From Phocaeicola dorei (GTDB taxonomy: Bacteria > Bacteroidota > Bacteroidia > Bacteroidales > Bacteroidaceae): a DNA stretch of 64,000 nt. Each line of letters starts with the position of its first letter. The first letter of the stretch is position 1. The translations under genes were made by a program, and so were the position numbers. Shown one piece after another: positions 1 through 10,293 of the stretch. The stretch is from the NCBI RefSeq assembly GCF_013009555.1, contig NZ_CP046176.1, forward strand, positions 3,193,501 through 3,257,500, written 5' to 3'. Below the pieces are notes generated by a model. That model ran no database searches and had not been told where the DNA came from. It worked only from the letters and a program-made list of their open reading frames with translations.

Positions 1-223
1 CCTTTTGCAGATATAATGAAAAATCAAGTCCATAATCACCACAATTTATTATATCTTTTATGAGAATAAGAGAGATATTTACTCCTCGTTCCAAAGCATT
101 AATGATTGCATCAAATAAATCATGTTGAGTGAACCATGCCACTGCGATTATTATATCTTTATTTGAGTTATTAATTTCTTCTATTATTTTCTTCCGTATT
201 TGATTAAAGTATGCTTGTATCAT
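1..223 (-). CDS. PLD-like (phospholipase D fold) domain protein, N-terminal part only
   Basis: Translating the minus strand from an ATG at 223 gives 74 residues that run off the window edge. The start reads MIQAYFNQIRKKIIEEI, followed by a hydrophobic strand, the motif AVAWFTQHDLFDAI and a second strand, VNISLILI. This strand-helix-strand layout is what I know from the N-termini of PLD-like nuclease or helicase-associated domains. The catalytic HKD motif would lie outside the window and cannot be checked. Upstream is a long AT-rich spacer. The fold assignment is moderate; the specific function is unknown. Confidence 0.6.
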   Translation of the reverse strand, partial: MIQAYFNQIRKKIIEEINNSNKDIIIAVAWFTQHDLFDAIINALERGVNISLILIKDIINCGDYGLDFSLYLQK

Positions 224-1989
224 AATATCAAACTTAATTTTATGATTTTAAAACAATCTATTAATAATCACTTTTTAACCAATCGTACTATTATTTCATT
301 ATTATACGACTATAAATCAATCCTAAAATAACCAATATTAAAACAAAAATGACTGCTATAGCCACATAACCGACTCCTTCTTTTGGGTTTGCCAGCTTCA
401 ACAACTCCTAATAGCCTTGTTACCAAAGCCTTTGCATTCTATGTCGTTATCTCAGTCAGCAACTTCTGCAGAACAGCTTTCGTGTGCTGCATCTTAGTAT
501 CTATCGTTAAAAATTTCCGTCTACTCCTCTTGAATCTTTATCTATTCTTAAAATACGATAACTCAATACGGTTAATGATGCTTCTTAAAATTATCAATTA
601 TTCTATAATTACCTATTTAATGAGCATAAAGTTAATAATTATAAATTGATAAATATAAAATATCTCATATTTTTACATTACTTACTACACTCACTCACCC
701 CCATTCTCTACTTTTATATTACCTATTAAGAAGAAGTTTATTAAAAATAAAAACTGCATTTTTTGTATGCTTTACTAGGTTAAAATGTCTATCAAAATTC
801 AATTATAAAGTAAATATAATTATTGCTTATCAACTTAAAGTATGACCAACAAATTAATGAAGAAAGTGATCAACAAATTGTTATTCATTCATTGTATAGA
901 AACACATAACAAAAAGTCTTTTATATCATTGACATCAATATTCTCGAATATACAACAAAATATTCAACAATAAACTTCTATTCAAGAGAATAGATAAAAA
1001 TCCATTTGTAATATTGCAGAAAAATGAGCAAAACATGTTCCGCTTGCTTAAGATTATAAGAAATTATAGGGAAGAAGTTAATTCCATAGAAATCAAATAA
1101 TTAATCATAGATAAAATGACAATTAAAGCAGCTCTCTCAACAGATATTTTGATATACACTTTTTCCCTAAACTATCATAGAAAAACGCGTTTATAAAAGG
1201 GCTTGCCCTATTCACTTTTTTAAAAGAGGGAAGCCTAATTCCCCCTTCCTAAAAAGGGCGTTAGAAAAAGACAGTTTAAAATGGCAGCAAACTGGATAAT
1301 TTTGTTATGTAATTTACAGAACAGAGAATCGAATTTTTGCCATAATTTGGATCAAAAAATTATCAGCTGTACCAATATTAGCAATACACAAAAACAATCG
1401 TAAGAAAGGCTTAAAACTAGCTAAATTCAAAAGTTATTCTCCAGCAGCTACAGTCGTTTTATCATATTAAGAGCAATAGAAAACCAATACAAACTTGGAT
1501 CTTTTTTAATTAAAAGTCCCCAATATATCATATACGACTGAAACAATTTATATGGGGGTGTCCAACAAAATTATACAACAGGATAACCTCAAGAAATAGA
1601 TTTTTTGTTGTACACTATACCTATCAAAAATATGATTAGAACAAAATAACAATGTACAAGAAAACAGGGCTTAAAGTAGCAAACAAATAAACTTGATCGC
1701 CCCAAATGTAAGTATAGTATGGAAAGGATAATAGTATCTAACAAAAAACTTTTTTTAAGATGCATTAAAACCATACTTTTATTCTAAATTGACATAATCA
1801 AAATCCAAACAATAACCTCATCATTTCATCAATTCATCAAAAAAACAATTGTATCACATAACGTAGAATTGTATAAAAAAGCAATAAGCACTTTTATATT
1901 TAAACGACATTTCATACTTTTGAGATACATCTTTTGTTTTTCACTATTAATGCCCAGCACAATAGTAATAATTTATAACAATATACATC
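224..1989. other. Long AT-rich non-coding spacer
   Basis: About 1.77 kb with no ORF that resembles a protein family. The short ORFs present have lysine-, isoleucine- and phenylalanine-rich translations typical of AT-rich DNA. A promoter-like TACTTTTG lies near the right end, ahead of the glutaredoxin-like gene. I see no tRNA, repeat array or clear transposase remnant. Confidence 0.6.
1915..1922 (+). promoter_or_regulatory. Putative -7 element TACTTTTG
   Basis: It matches the Bacteroidales -7 consensus TAnnTTTG and lies about 68 bp before the glutaredoxin-like start. No convincing -33 TTTG partner is visible. Confidence 0.35.
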
Positions 1990-2289
1990 ATGATTAAAAT
2001 TTATAGTATGAATACTTGTCCGGACTGTATTTATGTTGAAGAACAGATACAGGGAGACGACAGATATGAGATTATAGACATAGGTTCGCATGTAAAACAT
2101 TTAAAGGAATTTCTAAGGATCCGTGATAACAGCCCTGTTTTTAATGAAGCGAAAAAAGTTGAAGCTGCAGGTATTCCATGCTTTGTTCTAGAGGATGGTT
2201 CTGTTACACTCATACCAGAAGAAGCCGGACTTACTTCAAGACCAATTACAGAAGGAATGTCATGTAATATAGACGGAAGTGGTTGCTGA
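1990..2289 (+). CDS. Glutaredoxin-related thioredoxin-fold protein
   Basis: A 99-residue protein opening with a beta strand and then a CPDC redox motif (MNTCPDCIYVEEQ, residues 8-20). The cis-proline region (AGIPCFVLEDGS) and a late FVLEDGSVTLI strand are also present, as in the small glutaredoxin-related proteins common in Bacteroides. The two motif cysteines would carry dithiol exchange in the cytoplasm; the electron donor is unknown. The C-terminus ends in MSCNIDGSGC, two further cysteines that could bind metal or form a second disulfide. It stands alone, with about 400 bp to the next gene. The family call is firm; the substrate is not known. Confidence 0.85.
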   Translation: MIKIYSMNTCPDCIYVEEQIQGDDRYEIIDIGSHVKHLKEFLRIRDNSPVFNEAKKVEAAGIPCFVLEDGSVTLIPEEAGLTSRPITEGMSCNIDGSGC

Positions 2290-2692
2290 TACAAACTATA
2301 TTTTAATGCATCTAACCTATCATATAATAAAGCTAAAATATGAGATCTGTTTATTATATGATAGGTTGTACCAATAATAGCCTTTAATCACAAACTGATC
2401 TTTCGATAATAAATGGCAGTTCCATATGAATGTTTACTATCTTTCTCCTCTATGAATCGTGTATATTGGAAATACAGCTTCTGATATAATGCAATGATGA
2501 TGAATATGGTATGCTTACCTGCCGCTTGTTGTATGGGAAAATTCTGACAATGAGGATTTAGAAAGATATAATCCTAGCAAATTACTCAACTATATTGAGA
2601 AATTATTAGAATATCTTTTTAAGTCATCCGATGAACATTAAAGATATTTCCGTATTTTTGAAATCATAATTTAATCATTAACAGAATGTATT
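2290..2692. other. Spacer with a possible short gene remnant
   Basis: No complete gene. On the plus strand, about 2507-2641, one frame without a start codon encodes a protein-like tail (LVVWENSDNEDLERYNPSK, then a helical end) that stops at TAA. It could be the 3' remnant of a lost gene, but I cannot assign it to a family. Confidence 0.3.
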
Positions 2693-3373
2693 ATGGGACA
2701 AGAATTTTGTCAAAGTTGCGGTATGCCTCTCACTGATACAAACAAAGGAACAAACTCTGATGGAAGTTTGAACAATGAATACTGCTCTTATTGTTATCAG
2801 AAAGGACAATTCACACAAGATTTTAACATGAGCCAGATGATAGAATTTTGTGCTCAATTTACGGATCAGATAAATAAGGAAACAGGATGGAATCTTACTC
2901 CGGAACAGGCTAAGGAAAATATGAGACAATTCTTCCCTACTCTTAAACGATGGAAAGAAAAAGATGAAAGAACACTTACAGAAAAAGCAACTGACTTGTT
3001 AGCACAATGTAAGGACATTACGATTGCCTCAATTGATGACGAAGGATTTCCACGTCCGGTTCCAATGTCCAAAATCAGTTCAAAAGGATGTAATGAGGTA
3101 TGGTTGGCAACCGCTGCAAATTCAGTGAAGGTTACAGATTTCAAACTGAACAACAAAGCCGGACTTTGTTATTCAAACTATGGTGACAGTGTCGGCCTGA
3201 GAGGAATCATTGAGATTATAACTGATGATAACATACGAAAAGAAATGTGGCAAGACTGGCTTATCAATCACTTTCCGTATGGCCATACAGATCCTAATTT
3301 TGTACTTTTACATTTTATAGGAAAAGAGGCTACATTTTGGATTAATGGAGAATTTGCGCACGAAAAGTTGTAA
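2693..3373 (+). CDS. Zinc-ribbon plus pyridoxamine 5'-phosphate oxidase-like protein
   Basis: 226 residues in two parts. Residues 1-70 hold a treble-clef type zinc ribbon: CQSCGMPL at the N-terminus and CSYCYQKG about 25 residues later, matching the putative zinc ribbon family that often precedes other domains. From about residue 95 a PNPOx-like split barrel follows (ITIASIDDEGFPRPVPMSKI, then VWLATAANSVKV), as in general stress protein 26-type flavin-binding proteins. The barrel probably binds FMN or a related cofactor; the substrate is unknown. The start at 2693 is the first ATG of the frame and is followed immediately by the zinc ribbon. It stands as a single transcription unit. Confidence 0.85.
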   Translation: MGQEFCQSCGMPLTDTNKGTNSDGSLNNEYCSYCYQKGQFTQDFNMSQMIEFCAQFTDQINKETGWNLTPEQAKENMRQFFPTLKRWKEKDERTLTEKATDLLAQCKDITIASIDDEGFPRPVPMSKISSKGCNEVWLATAANSVKVTDFKLNNKAGLCYSNYGDSVGLRGIIEIITDDNIRKEMWQDWLINHFPYGHTDPNFVLLHFIGKEATFWINGEFAHEKL

Positions 3374-3507
3374 TATAAATTCATATTATTAAGAATAGAC
3401 ATAGCATTCTTTATGTCTTGCATTCATTATGAAAAAGTAAAATATTTAGGACAATAACCTCCTACTGAAAGGACAAAATTACAAAATGCAAATCAAAATG
3501 GCCGACA

Positions 3508-4074
3508 ATGGAAATTCATAATTTGTTAGATGTCAAATCAAGAACCGAGCTACGTAAATGGCTAATACATAACCATAAAACGGAGAAAGAATGTTGGGTA
3601 GTGGTAAAACGTGGCAGACCTACGGATAACAATACTTTCTGGTATATTGATGCTGTAGAAGAAGCCTTATGCTTCGGTTGGATAGATAGTACTACTAAAA
3701 GAATAGCAGATGATGTAACAGTCCAGAAACTTTGTCCACGAAAGCCAAAAAGCAATTGGTCCGAGCTCAATAAAGAAAGATGCCGCAGAATGGAACGATT
3801 AGGACTGATGACAGATGCAGGAAGAGCCGTTCTACCTGATATGTCACCTAATGGTTTTATCATAGACAAGGATATATTACACAGACTACAATCTGACCCG
3901 GTAGTGTGGAACAACTTCTGCCAATTTCCTGACTTATATAAGCGAATCAGAATTGATACTATCCAAATTAAAAAGAATCAGCCCGAACTTTTTGAAAGTC
4001 GCCTGAGCAAATTCATAGAAAATACTCGAAAAGGACTTCTCTACGGAGAATGGAATGACAACGGAAGATTATAA
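3508..4074 (+). CDS. YdeI/OmpD-associated family protein
   Basis: 188 residues with the family hallmarks: an opening RTELRKWLIHNH helix, ECWVVVKRGR, the DAVEEALCFGWIDST segment, and a LCPRKPKSNWSELN motif, followed by a C-terminal helical region with NTRKGLLYG. Proteins of this family have been linked to bacteriocin or peptide resistance in some bacteria, but the biochemical role is not established. An upstream out-of-frame ATG at 3487 gives only a short peptide, so the start at 3508 is preferred. A single gene with no operon partner. Confidence 0.85.
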   Translation: MEIHNLLDVKSRTELRKWLIHNHKTEKECWVVVKRGRPTDNNTFWYIDAVEEALCFGWIDSTTKRIADDVTVQKLCPRKPKSNWSELNKERCRRMERLGLMTDAGRAVLPDMSPNGFIIDKDILHRLQSDPVVWNNFCQFPDLYKRIRIDTIQIKKNQPELFESRLSKFIENTRKGLLYGEWNDNGRL

Positions 4075-4579
4075 AAACAAAGAAAACAGCACTATAAAAA
4101 CTTTGTGCAAATAGAAAATTAATAGTAACATATTTTTTCTTCTTAAGAGAAAAATGTATATTTACTTATTTTTAAACTAAATATATACAGATATGGAAAA
4201 GTTAATTTTTACAATCGTGTAAATGACGAAGTCGTATAGATCCGTCATTTCTCTATTATTGATAGAGCTCATTATATGCTTGACTTTGACAATCACCAGC
4301 AATAGAACGAATAAAGGCCTAAACTAAATATAATCCTTGCCACTCAGAATATTAATAGCTTCAAATTAATGATTTTGACTTCTATGCGAGTGCACATGAT
4401 CCAACAAACTATTGATGATAAGGTTATCAAGGACTTGTTTGGTGTGAGTGGTCAGGAACTCCAGGAAATTAGAACTGCAATTGCTGGGGTTCAGAGATCT
4501 TTGTCCTTTGTATGGAAAATAAGTATAAGAATATTTATATCTCGCATTTGATATAAACAATTTAATTTAAGAATATAAA
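4075..4579. other. Spacer upstream of the qat operon, possible gene debris
   Basis: About 500 bp. It holds an interrupted plus-strand reading frame from about 4260 and a 60-codon ORF at 4369-4551 (QTIDDKVIKDLFGVSG and onward) that matches nothing I know. It may be decayed coding DNA or an unknown small gene. The qat promoter should lie here, but I see no strong TAnnTTTG site. Confidence 0.3.
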
Positions 4580-6412
4580 ATGTGGTCAGATAATGAAACA
4601 ACGCAAGATTTGCTTGGCTATCAAGTCCATGCAGATTTACTCAAGAAGATAATTTTGAATGATGATATGTTACCAATTTCCATAGGGGTATTTGGGAATT
4701 GGGGATCTGGGAAAAGTAGTTTGATGCTATTGCTTCAGCAGTCCTTACATGAATGGGAAAAATCACAACAGAACGAGAAACATAAGATTATACTTCAAGT
4801 ATATTTTAATAGTTGGCAGTTTGAGAGCTATGACTCAACAAAACTGACAATGATAGAAAGTATATTAGAAGCACTTGACAAAGATATTAATAAGCGAAAA
4901 GATGTATTTGAACGGGTAGATGATTTTCTCGAGCGAATTAACTTTTTAAAAGTAGGCGTATTTATCTTGAAGAAAGCCTATGAAAATCTCACTCCTGATT
5001 GGCTAAAGAAATGGTTACCGAAAAATAAAGACCTTGATAAGATAACAAACAAGGATAAGTACAACAATCTACTTGAAGATGTAACAAAAGGTAATACGTC
5101 AAAATTTATCGCAACATTCAGAGAACTCTTTGAAGAATTGGTTGACGATATGGGATATAAGGCTGTTGTTGTCTATATTGATGATTTGGATAGATGTGAA
5201 CCCAAAAGAATTATTGGTTGCCTGGAGGCCGTCAAGTTGTTTGTAAATGTAAGGAAAACCGCATTTATCATTGGTGCAGATGAACGTATTATTGAATATG
5301 CTATTAGTCAGCATTATCCTATTCAAATGAAGAAAGAAGATATATCCAGTCCATTTTCAGACTATTTGGAAAAACTCATTCAACTACCATACAAACTGCC
5401 ACGTTTGTCTGACAACGAGCAAGAGACTTATATCACACTTCTTCTATGCAAAAATCATTTAAATCATATCTACTTTAATGAAATACATCAGAAATATTTG
5501 GAGTTCAGAAAAACAGACAAGCATTCCAAATATAATATAGATGACATCAAAGCAAATATTCCCAAAGATAAAAAAATTGATTTTCATGCAGTAGAATATC
5601 GTTTACCAACTGTACCTCTAATTAAGCGTTTTTTAAATGGTAATCCACGACAACTAAAACGTTTTCTAAATACCTTATATGTACGTCAAGAGTTAGCTGA
5701 GGTAGCAGGTTTTACAGATATACGCCCTGAAGTATTAACCAAACTAATGGTATTAGAGTACAACACACTGTACAATTCTCGTTTTGAAGAACTTTATAAA
5801 CTTCAAAATGCAAATAGAGGTGTTTTACCATTGGATGATGTTGAGCAAGAAGCAAAAACTGAAAATGGTATTCAAAATCCACAATGGAAAGACAACTGGT
5901 CGTCAGATTATTTGAGGCAATGGTTAAGCTCAGATCCGTCATTAAAAGATATAAATTTACAAAACTACTTCTGGATAGCACGAGATGCTTTGAAAAATGA
6001 AAAACCAATAGCTTCGTTGGTTACAAACAAAGTCATGCTGTTATTCCGAAGATTATGTACCTTGCAAACAAACAGTATGATGAAGCGAGATTTGCCTGGA
6101 ATTATTAATGCTTGCGATGATTCAGAAAAAGACATGATTATTCACTTGATTAATGATAACCTAAGAAAAGATCCAAAGTCAGAAAATTGTTGGAGAATAC
6201 TTAATTGCGATGAGAATAATTTATTATTTGGTGACAAAATAGACAGATTAAAATTATTATTCAGTAATATAAAGACCGAAGATATAGATACAAAAGCGGA
6301 TATATTTTTTGTTAGAATGCTTCCATTAAGTAATGAGATACATAACTATATAAATAGTTTGCCAAAAGCGAACCCTTTAACAAAAGCTATTGAACGAAAA
6401 ATACAAAAATAA
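4580..6412 (+). CDS. qatA: QatA, KAP-family P-loop ATPase of the Qat antiphage system
   Basis: A 610-residue KAP NTPase. Walker A is GNWGSGKSS at residues 39-47. Walker B is VVVYIDDLDRC at about residues 196-206, with the DDLDR signature of KAP ATPases. A later NGNPRQLKRFLN segment is the usual sensor-like helix of the family. There is no strong membrane pair inside the P-loop region, so it is probably cytoplasmic. It is followed after 5 bp by qatB, then qatC and qatD, which gives the known four-gene Qat order. Its role is inferred to be the nucleotide-driven sensor or effector of the complex. Confidence 0.93.
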   Translation: MWSDNETTQDLLGYQVHADLLKKIILNDDMLPISIGVFGNWGSGKSSLMLLLQQSLHEWEKSQQNEKHKIILQVYFNSWQFESYDSTKLTMIESILEALDKDINKRKDVFERVDDFLERINFLKVGVFILKKAYENLTPDWLKKWLPKNKDLDKITNKDKYNNLLEDVTKGNTSKFIATFRELFEELVDDMGYKAVVVYIDDLDRCEPKRIIGCLEAVKLFVNVRKTAFIIGADERIIEYAISQHYPIQMKKEDISSPFSDYLEKLIQLPYKLPRLSDNEQETYITLLLCKNHLNHIYFNEIHQKYLEFRKTDKHSKYNIDDIKANIPKDKKIDFHAVEYRLPTVPLIKRFLNGNPRQLKRFLNTLYVRQELAEVAGFTDIRPEVLTKLMVLEYNTLYNSRFEELYKLQNANRGVLPLDDVEQEAKTENGIQNPQWKDNWSSDYLRQWLSSDPSLKDINLQNYFWIARDALKNEKPIASLVTNKVMLLFRRLCTLQTNSMMKRDLPGIINACDDSEKDMIIHLINDNLRKDPKSENCWRILNCDENNLLFGDKIDRLKLLFSNIKTEDIDTKADIFFVRMLPLSNEIHNYINSLPKANPLTKAIERKIQK

Positions 6413-6417
6413 TAAAT

Positions 6418-7167
6418 ATGGGTACATCACAATCACATAATTTGAAATCTTCGCCTAATTGGTCTGCAGCAAAACGAGCCATGACGAGTCTAGCAAATGG
6501 AACAGACAATAAGCCTGACTCAAATGCAAAGTTTTTTGGTAATTTAGGAATAGCGCTCGGCAATGGTTTGTATAGAGGTGGCAGAATTGGAGGGCATGGA
6601 GGCAAGAGAGGCGGCAGTTCGTTTGGACGTGCTGGTGGACATGCAGTCAGAGGGTTGGCTACTGTTTTAAACAATATTAAACAATATGGACTTGTATCAA
6701 GTTTAGGCATTGATAGACTGCCTGATACACAAAAGCCGAAAACGCCACATGATTTCAAGGAATTGCTTTTGCACGAGATTATTGGAGACAATGATTCTAC
6801 AATGGATGATGCAGCAGCAACTTATGCAATGGATAAAGTGCTGAATGATATTTTGTCAGATTGTAAAGACGGACAAGAAATTGAAGATAAACTTCAGAAT
6901 GCAACAGATGACGATCTTCATGAATGGATTATAACATTTGAAATTGAATACATACTAGAATATTCTGCTGAATTATTTCAAAGCCACATATTTGACAAAG
7001 GGAGTAATCCCGAAGAAATAAAGAAGGACATGAGAGGTTGGCTTCAAAACGAACTAGATGAGAAGTTAAGCAAAGAACTAACTCAAATCGACTTCAATAG
7101 CCGAGAAGGAAAAGAATACCTGGATTCTTTAACATCAGAAATATTGGATATATGGAAACAAGAATAA
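6418..7167 (+). CDS. qatB: QatB, Qat system associated protein
   Basis: 249 residues. The N-terminus is MGTSQSHN followed by a long flexible, glycine-rich stretch (about residues 40-80, GG and RGG repeats). The C-terminal half is acidic and helical (about 105-249). Identification rests on its place between KAP ATPase and QueC-like genes and on the typical MG start with a Gly-rich N-terminal region. Gly2 would be exposed after Met removal. I recall recent reports that QueC-like enzymes of defence systems attach a deazaguanine to a protein N-terminus; if that holds here, QatB is the natural substrate of QatC. The gene overlaps qatC by 16 bp. Confidence 0.85.
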   Translation: MGTSQSHNLKSSPNWSAAKRAMTSLANGTDNKPDSNAKFFGNLGIALGNGLYRGGRIGGHGGKRGGSSFGRAGGHAVRGLATVLNNIKQYGLVSSLGIDRLPDTQKPKTPHDFKELLLHEIIGDNDSTMDDAAATYAMDKVLNDILSDCKDGQEIEDKLQNATDDDLHEWIITFEIEYILEYSAELFQSHIFDKGSNPEEIKKDMRGWLQNELDEKLSKELTQIDFNSREGKEYLDSLTSEILDIWKQE

Positions 7168-8567
7168 ACATTAATTATACTCCGTCAAAAACAAGCGAAG
7201 TTTTTGGCCTTTTTACTCTTTCATTTCAAGGAAGTGACGGAAAAGTTCATTCTGTCGACACAAAGTTTAATCCCAAACAGTTATGGGAGTTTTCACGAGA
7301 TACATCATCTGTTGCTTTTGATTTATTAGTTTTATCCATGATTGTATATAATGTGGACAGAGCTGTACTTCGTTTGTCTAATTCAGATGATGGATGGAAA
7401 CGAAACTTGATATTATTGAATGTTCCTGTAATAAATCTTGAGGATATGAATAAAGGTCGTGAAGCTTTTAATAAAGCAATCAATTTTCTTACGGGCGACA
7501 ATTGGGATATTCACTTTATACAGGCAGATTCATACTCGTATAATCCAACTAAAAAAGTAAAAGAATATAATCCTCAGTTTTTTGAAAAGGTTGCATTGTT
7601 TTCAGGAGGTTTAGATTCATTGATTGGATTTATAGATGAGGCCAGCACTCTCTCTGTTGATAAAAAGATACTACTTGTTTCACATATGGAATTGGGCAAA
7701 GAGCATAGTGATCAAAAAAGCATTTTAAAATATTGCAGGGAAAACAATATCTTTTCGAATAAATACGAACAAGTGTTGCTGAACGCAGGGCTTAAACCTC
7801 ATTCTTGGAATATTAAAACTCCAACAGAGAGTACATTCCGCTCACGTTCCTTATTATTTTTTGCAGCAGGAATATATATTGTAAACAAAATATCCCCACA
7901 ATGTCAATTGATAGTTCCAGAGAATGGAACTATATCAATAAATATACCTCTTGATAGTGGAAGAAGGAGTTCATGCAGTACTCGAACTACGCATCCTACT
8001 TTTATCAAACGCATACAGGAGGCCTTATATGCTATAGGTATATCAAACTCAATATACAACCCATATCGATTAAAATCAAAAGCAGACATGGTTCTTGAGT
8101 GCTGTCAAGATACTTCGAAAAAGGCAATTTTAAAATCATTAGTTGACTTATCATGCTCTTGTGCAAAACGTGGTCACAATGTTTTTTGGGACAAAAGCGG
8201 AATAGAAATACGCAATGCCAAAATCAAGCATTGTGGTATGTGTTTGCCATGCTTATATAGAAGAGTCGCACTAGATACAATAGGTCTAGATAATGAGGCA
8301 TTGCTTGGCACTGATGTACTTCATGGCATTAAATTTAATCTTGACAATAAACATCAAAAAAGGAATAGGGATTTTAACGCTCTTCTGTATTTCCTAAAAA
8401 ACAGAATGAATGAACGTACAATTCGCCAAGAACTATTCTTTAATGGAATTATAGAAAAGCAAGAGTTAGATGAATATACATCATTAGCCTTACACTCATA
8501 CAGACAAGTTATAAATTGGCTTAAGAAAAAAGCTACAAATGAAATACAAATAAGAGCAGGAATATGA
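7152..8567 (+). CDS. qatC: QatC, QueC-like 7-deazaguanine synthase homologue
   Basis: 471 residues. The central domain is QueC-like, with the ATP-PPase loop SGGLDS at residues 151-156. The zinc site is near the C-terminus: C335 and C337, and the CxxCxxC cluster C361, C364, C367 (HCGMCLPC). QueC makes preQ0 in queuosine biosynthesis. This copy is longer, with an extra N-terminal domain of about 130 residues, and no queC partners lie nearby, so the activity probably serves defence. It overlaps qatB by 16 bp and qatD by 4 bp, indicating one translationally coupled operon. Confidence 0.93.
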   Translation: METRININYTPSKTSEVFGLFTLSFQGSDGKVHSVDTKFNPKQLWEFSRDTSSVAFDLLVLSMIVYNVDRAVLRLSNSDDGWKRNLILLNVPVINLEDMNKGREAFNKAINFLTGDNWDIHFIQADSYSYNPTKKVKEYNPQFFEKVALFSGGLDSLIGFIDEASTLSVDKKILLVSHMELGKEHSDQKSILKYCRENNIFSNKYEQVLLNAGLKPHSWNIKTPTESTFRSRSLLFFAAGIYIVNKISPQCQLIVPENGTISINIPLDSGRRSSCSTRTTHPTFIKRIQEALYAIGISNSIYNPYRLKSKADMVLECCQDTSKKAILKSLVDLSCSCAKRGHNVFWDKSGIEIRNAKIKHCGMCLPCLYRRVALDTIGLDNEALLGTDVLHGIKFNLDNKHQKRNRDFNALLYFLKNRMNERTIRQELFFNGIIEKQELDEYTSLALHSYRQVINWLKKKATNEIQIRAGI

Positions 8568-9253
8568 TTATAGACACCCATTGTCATTTTGACATGATGC
8601 CAAATCCTGAACAGTATCTCAAACAACAAGAGGTAAAAAAGAATATCTCGATAGGAATGACAAATCTGCCAAGTCATTTTTTATTGGGCTATGAGCACGT
8701 AAGACAATATAAGTTCTCACGTTTGGCTTTAGGATTTCATCCATTATATGCAAGCGAAAATAAAAGTGAATTACGGCTATTCAACCAGTGTTTAGATAAA
8801 ACTAGCTATATCGGTGAGATCGGTCTAGATTTTAGTAACGAAGGACTAAAAACTAAAGATGATCAAGTTTTCGTTTTAGAGAAAGTATTGCAGCTATTAA
8901 GTAAAAAAAATAAAATAGTAAGTGTCCATTCCAGACGAGCAGAAAAAGTCTTGTTCGAAATGTTGGTTACCTATGGCATTAAGAATGTAATATTCCATTG
9001 GTATTCAGGTCCTCTCTCTCTAATTCCTAAGATTGTAGAACATGGATATTATTTTTCTATCAACGAAAAAATGACAAAGACTAATAGCGGAATAGAAATA
9101 ATTAAGCGCATACCCCATAATCTTATTCTAACAGAAACAGATGCCCCTTTTAATAAGATTTGCTCAATTAGTAATACTCTGACAAATATAGGTTTGGGAG
9201 AAAATGCCATTTATGATAATTTTAGTCGTCTTATATCTGCTATTAGAAGATAG
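8564..9253 (+). CDS. qatD: QatD, TatD-family metal-dependent DNase
   Basis: 229 residues with the complete TatD metal-site series: IIDTHCHFD (H6, H8), LGFHPLY, GEIGLDF (E85), VHSRRAEKV, FHWYSG and TETDAPF. TatD proteins are metal-dependent deoxyribonucleases. In the Qat system this is the predicted nuclease component. The start overlaps the end of qatC (ATGA). The gene is slightly shorter than housekeeping TatD (about 260 residues), but every metal ligand motif is present. Confidence 0.92.
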   Translation: MIIDTHCHFDMMPNPEQYLKQQEVKKNISIGMTNLPSHFLLGYEHVRQYKFSRLALGFHPLYASENKSELRLFNQCLDKTSYIGEIGLDFSNEGLKTKDDQVFVLEKVLQLLSKKNKIVSVHSRRAEKVLFEMLVTYGIKNVIFHWYSGPLSLIPKIVEHGYYFSINEKMTKTNSGIEIIKRIPHNLILTETDAPFNKICSISNTLTNIGLGENAIYDNFSRLISAIRR

Positions 9254-9398
9254 ATATTGAAGATATCAGATTTATATTACATTTAAAATCTGTGGCACTA
9301 TAAAATATTTTGTGTAAATGGAAATACGGGATTCAAATTTGAGTTTCGTATTTCCAGATACACAAGATTTTGGACAGCGTCACAACCTTTTATTAAAT

Positions 9399-10253
9399 CT
9401 ATAAATGTAAATTCAGCAACACCTTCTCTTTATACCCATTAGGATATTCAAAAATTTTTGTTTGCCTTTTAAATAATGGCCGATATGTATGCACTATCCT
9501 ATGATGGTTAGGACAAAGTATCATCACATTATTATAATTATTATTTAACGATTGTGTAAAGAATTCAATATGGTGGGCATCTACAACAGGCTTGTTGCCA
9601 TATGGTGCAGAAATGAGTTGTCCACAAATTTGACATCTGAAATTATAGAGTTTTTTTAAATTCAGACACACATTACGGTCCAGCTTACGAATCTTCACAA
9701 AATGATTTTCTTGAACTATAGTTGCATTATTATCAGTCAATAGCATATCCTCAAAGCTTTTTTCAGTAATAGCTAATTCTGATAATTGCTTTTTAGTCTC
9801 TTGGTAATCAGAGGAAGTTATAGGAACAGCCTCCCAAACATTAGGATTATCAGTAGTATAAAAAGATAATGAAGATTTCAGCTCTTGAGGAATTTTTATA
9901 TTAGACATATTCTCTCCTCGCTCTTTCATAATCTTTTTAATTTTCATCTGCTCATCTATGAATTTATATAAATCCGAAAATTCAGAACGTAATGCCTGGA
10001 GGAAATCATTCATATTATCATAACGGACTTGATACATTTCTGGATGATTAGGATATTTATTTCTATCGAAGTTTTGATTAACTACCTTAATCCCCGAATA
10101 TATCTTTCCATTCAGCAGAATAGAAATCTGACGCATTTCACCAATGTCCAACTTTCCAAATATACCAAGAAAAGAATTCAATAAAGCCGTTCTTATAGTA
10201 AAGCCTTGATACAACAAACTTTTATCTACTTCTTTTACATATATAAGTTCCAT
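9399..10253 (-). CDS. HNH endonuclease with an uncharacterised N-terminal domain
   Basis: 284 residues. The C-terminal 80 residues form an HNH/zinc-finger nuclease: CQICGQ (about C207 and C210), VVDAHHIEF (about residues 223-231), NVMILCPNHHRIVH (about 242-255). The first 110 residues are predicted alpha/beta (LLYQGFTIRTALLNSFLG onward) and could be a DNA-recognition domain, but I cannot name the family. It is convergent with qatD, 145 bp away, and next to hipBA, so it belongs to the defence island. A restriction role is likely; there is no methyltransferase partner nearby, so it may target modified DNA. That last point is inference. Confidence 0.8.
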   Translation of the reverse strand: MELIYVKEVDKSLLYQGFTIRTALLNSFLGIFGKLDIGEMRQISILLNGKIYSGIKVVNQNFDRNKYPNHPEMYQVRYDNMNDFLQALRSEFSDLYKFIDEQMKIKKIMKERGENMSNIKIPQELKSSLSFYTTDNPNVWEAVPITSSDYQETKKQLSELAITEKSFEDMLLTDNNATIVQENHFVKIRKLDRNVCLNLKKLYNFRCQICGQLISAPYGNKPVVDAHHIEFFTQSLNNNYNNVMILCPNHHRIVHTYRPLFKRQTKIFEYPNGYKEKVLLNLHL

Positions 10254-10293
10254 AACTACAATTTATTCGCAAAGATGCTAATTATTTGACAGA

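Noticed and set aside
383..649. 88-codon ORF in the AT-rich spacer
   Set aside because: The translation looks random beyond the first 30 residues, has no family similarity, and lacks a promoter or ribosome site.
4369..4551. 60-codon ORF upstream of qatA as a fifth qat gene
   Set aside because: The known Qat set has four genes. The ORF matches no family and its end is AT-rich; kept only as possible debris.
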